NCBI GenBank assembly: GCA_964468345.1
Contig: CAYXVZ010000014.1
Span: 35,050 to 99,049, forward strand
Reading direction: 5' to 3'
Origin: DALYLB01 sp964468345
Lineage (GTDB): Bacteria; Acidobacteriota; Blastocatellia; RBC074
Length of the DNA: 64,000 bases
Shown piece by piece: positions 63,925 to 64,000 of this stretch (position 1 is its first letter; every line of letters begins with the position of its first letter). The position numbers and the translations under genes were made by a program. The notes below the pieces were generated by a model. It did no database searches. It was not told the DNA's origin and was given only the letters and a program-made list of their open reading frames with translations.

Positions 63925-64000
63925 TTACTTTCGTTCTTTGAGCTTCCCTTTCAGGCGGGCGATTTCATTGGCTTCGATGGAATATTCCAGGGCCTTTTCC
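63925..64000 (-). CDS. C-terminal fragment of an unidentified protein
   Basis: The minus strand reads open from the right window edge to a TAA at 63925-63927; the last 24 residues include EYSIEANEIARLKGKLKERK. Charged and helical, too short to identify. Confidence 0.45.
   Translation of the reverse strand, partial: EKALEYSIEANEIARLKGKLKERK

Overview
The window is a GC-rich (roughly 60 percent), gene-dense piece of a Gram-negative chromosome. The best guess is the phylum Acidobacteriota. I infer this from two large outer-membrane receptors with an N-terminal carboxypeptidase-regulatory-like fold (Oar/TonB-receptor type), a winged-helix membrane regulator type common in that phylum, an ASPIC/UnbV FG-GAP protein, and heptose (LPS) genes. 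It contains one 100-N scaffold gap (1516-1615) and no rRNA, tRNA, CRISPR array, phage or transposase that I can see.

Layout. 1-1406: 3' end of an outer-membrane receptor, then a repeat-choked scaffold gap. 1867-5444: secreted jelly-roll protein, S9 peptidase and HExxH peptidase-like protein. 5642-9737: NorD/CbbO-type VWA protein with its MoxR/CbbQ ATPase. 9887-15624: mnmA, a group II PLP decarboxylase, polA. 15807-18984: GntR/FadR regulator, divergent Nramp-family transporter and SDR dehydrogenase. 19109-20635: AlkD-like protein, DUF2905, ndk. 20922-27663: VIT/VWA protein, hypothetical protein, class V aminotransferase, ABC exporter pair. 27842-30574: subclass B1 metallo-beta-lactamase homologue, asparaginase II, 3D-domain protein. 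31095-36029: heptose kinase, GT9 glycosyltransferase, Trm112-like, Dabb, recJ. 36635-39810: type IV pilus/type II secretion assembly genes (pilN, pilO, PilP-like with a TIG domain, pseudopilin-like). 39975-42111: mpl and a Tat-exported Cys-rich protein. 42301-48296: a complete SUF iron-sulfur operon (rrf2-sufB-C-D-S-U). 48871-56042: TPR-FGE protein, methyltransferase, TPR protein, ASPIC/UnbV protein, winged-helix membrane protein. 56433-59873: complete outer-membrane receptor. 60101-63907: Tat-exported heparinase-like protein, then a translationally coupled membrane trio ending in HTTM and DCC thioredoxin-like proteins. A minus-strand gene fragment ends the window.

The most striking non-genic feature is the intergenic DNA. 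Many spacers contain a long inverted repeat built from one of about a dozen unrelated word-like families, most with arms of 25-45 bp. Families recur at distant loci, one hairpin sits inside another, and some copies supply stop codons, signal-peptide codons or N-terminal extensions to neighbouring genes. The best-supported regulatory circuit is in the SUF operon: two matching 28-bp operators, one over the rrf2 promoter and one in front of sufB.

I ran no searches. Family names come from motif and architecture recognition in the translations.
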